Shown: in pieces, positions 14,193 to 15,180 of the stretch
Numbering within the stretch: the first letter of the stretch is position 1
How the letters are laid out: the number at the start of each line of letters is the position of its first letter
Assembly (NCBI GenBank): GCA_028865845.1
Contig: JAGWJK010000013.1
Location: forward strand, 1 to 15,180
Reading direction: 5' to 3'
Source of the DNA: Rhizobiaceae bacterium
GTDB lineage: Bacteria; Pseudomonadota; Alphaproteobacteria; Rhizobiales; Rhizobiaceae
Length of the DNA stretch: 15,180 bases
The notes under the pieces: generated by a model
What the model was told of the DNA's origin: nothing
The model's input: the letters and a program-made list of their open reading frames with translations, nothing else
Databases searched by the model: none
Program-made: the position numbers and the translations under genes

Positions 14193-15180
14193 ATGATTGA
14201 AATTCAGCCCGCTGGTAAGCGCGTTCGCGCGATTACACCTTTTCGTTGCACAGCGCTGGTCCTCCTCAGCCTGTGTGCGGTGTCGGGCAACGCTCGCGCC
14301 GATGATGTGCCTGGCTATCACCTCGGCGTCATGGACAAACTGCACATCCGCGTTGCCGAGTGGCAGACCGCGGAGGGTAGCATCCGTGACTGGTCCGTGA
14401 TTTCGGGCGACTACACCGTCGGTCCTTCCGGATCGGTTTCAATCCCCTTCATCGGCGATCTGCCGGCCACGGGCAAAACGACGGATGAGATCGCCAATGC
14501 GATCGGCATCGGATTGCAGAAGCAGTTCGGCCTCCGCGACCGCCCGTCGGCCTCCGTCGAGCTTTCGCAATTCCGGCCCTTCTATCTTGCCGGCGAAGTC
14601 CAGACACCCGGCGGATATCCGTTCGTGCCCAATCTCACGGTCATCAAGGCAGTCAGCCTCGGCGGCGGCCTGCGGCGCGCCGAACCGGGCCAACGTTTCG
14701 CTCGCGATTTCATCAACGCCAAAGGCGACGCCGTCGTACTGATGGCGGAGCGCGGCCGTTTGATGATGCGCAAGGCGCGGCTTCTTGCCGAAGCCAATGG
14801 CAAGACCGAGATCGACGTGCCGCCGGAATTGAAGCAACTGGCGAACGTCAACGATCTGCTCGCCAGCGAAACGGCCTTGATGCAATCGCGCAGCACGCGC
14901 CTGAAGACGCAATTGCAGGCGCTGGATGATCTGAAGGGCCTGCTGCAGGGCGAGGTCGAAGCCCTGGCGAAGAAGACCGATACACAGAGCAGGCAGTTGG
15001 ACCTGGCCAAGCAGGACCGCGACAAGGTCGAAAGCCTTGCCGAAAAGGGCCTGGAACTTGCCGCTCGCAAGATTTCCGCAGAACAGCGCGCCTCGGATCT
15101 CGAAGCCAACCTGCTCGACACCGATACCGCATCGCTGAAAGCCAAGCAGGATATCAGCAAGGCGAACCAGGACGAGCTGA
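14193..15180 (+). CDS. exoF: ExoF, periplasmic/outer-membrane export protein (partial)
   Basis: The first 329 codons of a plus-strand gene run off the right edge; S. meliloti ExoF is about 420 residues. The ATG at 14193-14195 has GGGAAG 7 bases upstream. A signal peptide is seen: basic start, hydrophobic TALVLLSLCAVSG, and likely cleavage after Ala36 (ARA|D). Next comes a Wza-type polysaccharide export domain (YHLGVMDKLHIRV, YTVGPSGSVSIPFIGDL, about 42-110), then an SLBB-like segment (FYLAGEVQTPGGYPFV and LTVIKAVSLGGGL), and from about residue 210 a long charged, heptad-like coiled coil rich in Leu, Lys, Glu and Gln. ExoF is needed with ExoY for the first sugar in S. meliloti and is believed to help export. 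No lipobox cysteine is seen, unlike true Wza lipoproteins. Confidence 0.92.
   Translation, partial: MIEIQPAGKRVRAITPFRCTALVLLSLCAVSGNARADDVPGYHLGVMDKLHIRVAEWQTAEGSIRDWSVISGDYTVGPSGSVSIPFIGDLPATGKTTDEIANAIGIGLQKQFGLRDRPSASVELSQFRPFYLAGEVQTPGGYPFVPNLTVIKAVSLGGGLRRAEPGQRFARDFINAKGDAVVLMAERGRLMMRKARLLAEANGKTEIDVPPELKQLANVNDLLASETALMQSRSTRLKTQLQALDDLKGLLQGEVEALAKKTDTQSRQLDLAKQDRDKVESLAEKGLELAARKISAEQRASDLEANLLDTDTASLKAKQDISKANQDEL

Overview
The window is most of a succinoglycan-type (EPS I) exopolysaccharide cluster, the exo genes known from Sinorhizobium, Rhizobium and Agrobacterium. Gene order and protein families fit exoP-N-O-M-A-L-K-H-(no exoI)-T-W-V-U-X-Y-F. GC-rich codon use and the set of products point to an alphaproteobacterium of the Rhizobiaceae. 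The absence of exoI between exoH and exoT, where I recall it in S. meliloti, suggests an Agrobacterium/Rhizobium-like arrangement; this species-level remark is from memory and is an inference.

Layout. (1) Positions 1-7235, minus strand: a compact operon read exoH-exoK-exoL-exoA-exoM-exoO-exoN-exoP. The L/A, A/M and M/O junctions are 4-base ATGA overlaps. Only the first 13 codons of exoP are inside the window. (2) Positions 7236-7632: a non-exo gap that holds a possible 45-residue small gene on the plus strand with an excellent Shine-Dalgarno, plus nested inverted repeats. (3) exoT (minus) and exoW-exoV (plus) are divergent from a 122-base gap. (4) exoX-exoU (minus) converge on exoV with only 14 bases between. 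(5) A 741-base, visibly AT-rich region separates exoX (minus) from exoY-exoF (plus). It is the main regulatory region of the window, and exoF runs off the right edge.

How the genes work together. ExoN makes UDP-glucose. ExoY, with ExoF in an accessory or export role, starts the repeat unit by moving galactose-1-phosphate onto the lipid carrier. ExoA, ExoL, ExoM, ExoO, ExoU and ExoW add glucoses in that order, by the assignments established in S. meliloti. ExoH adds succinate and ExoV adds the terminal pyruvyl ketal. ExoT is a Wzx-like flippase, ExoP is the co-polymerase, and ExoK is a secreted GH16 glycanase that cuts the polymer. ExoX is the small membrane inhibitor whose level relative to ExoY sets output.

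No tRNA, rRNA, insertion sequence or CRISPR array was seen. Beyond the known pathway, the points of interest are regulatory: a hairpin burying the exoU ribosome binding site, a palindrome inside a good sigma70-like exoX promoter, repeats in the exoX-exoY region, and the small plus-strand gene between exoH and exoT.
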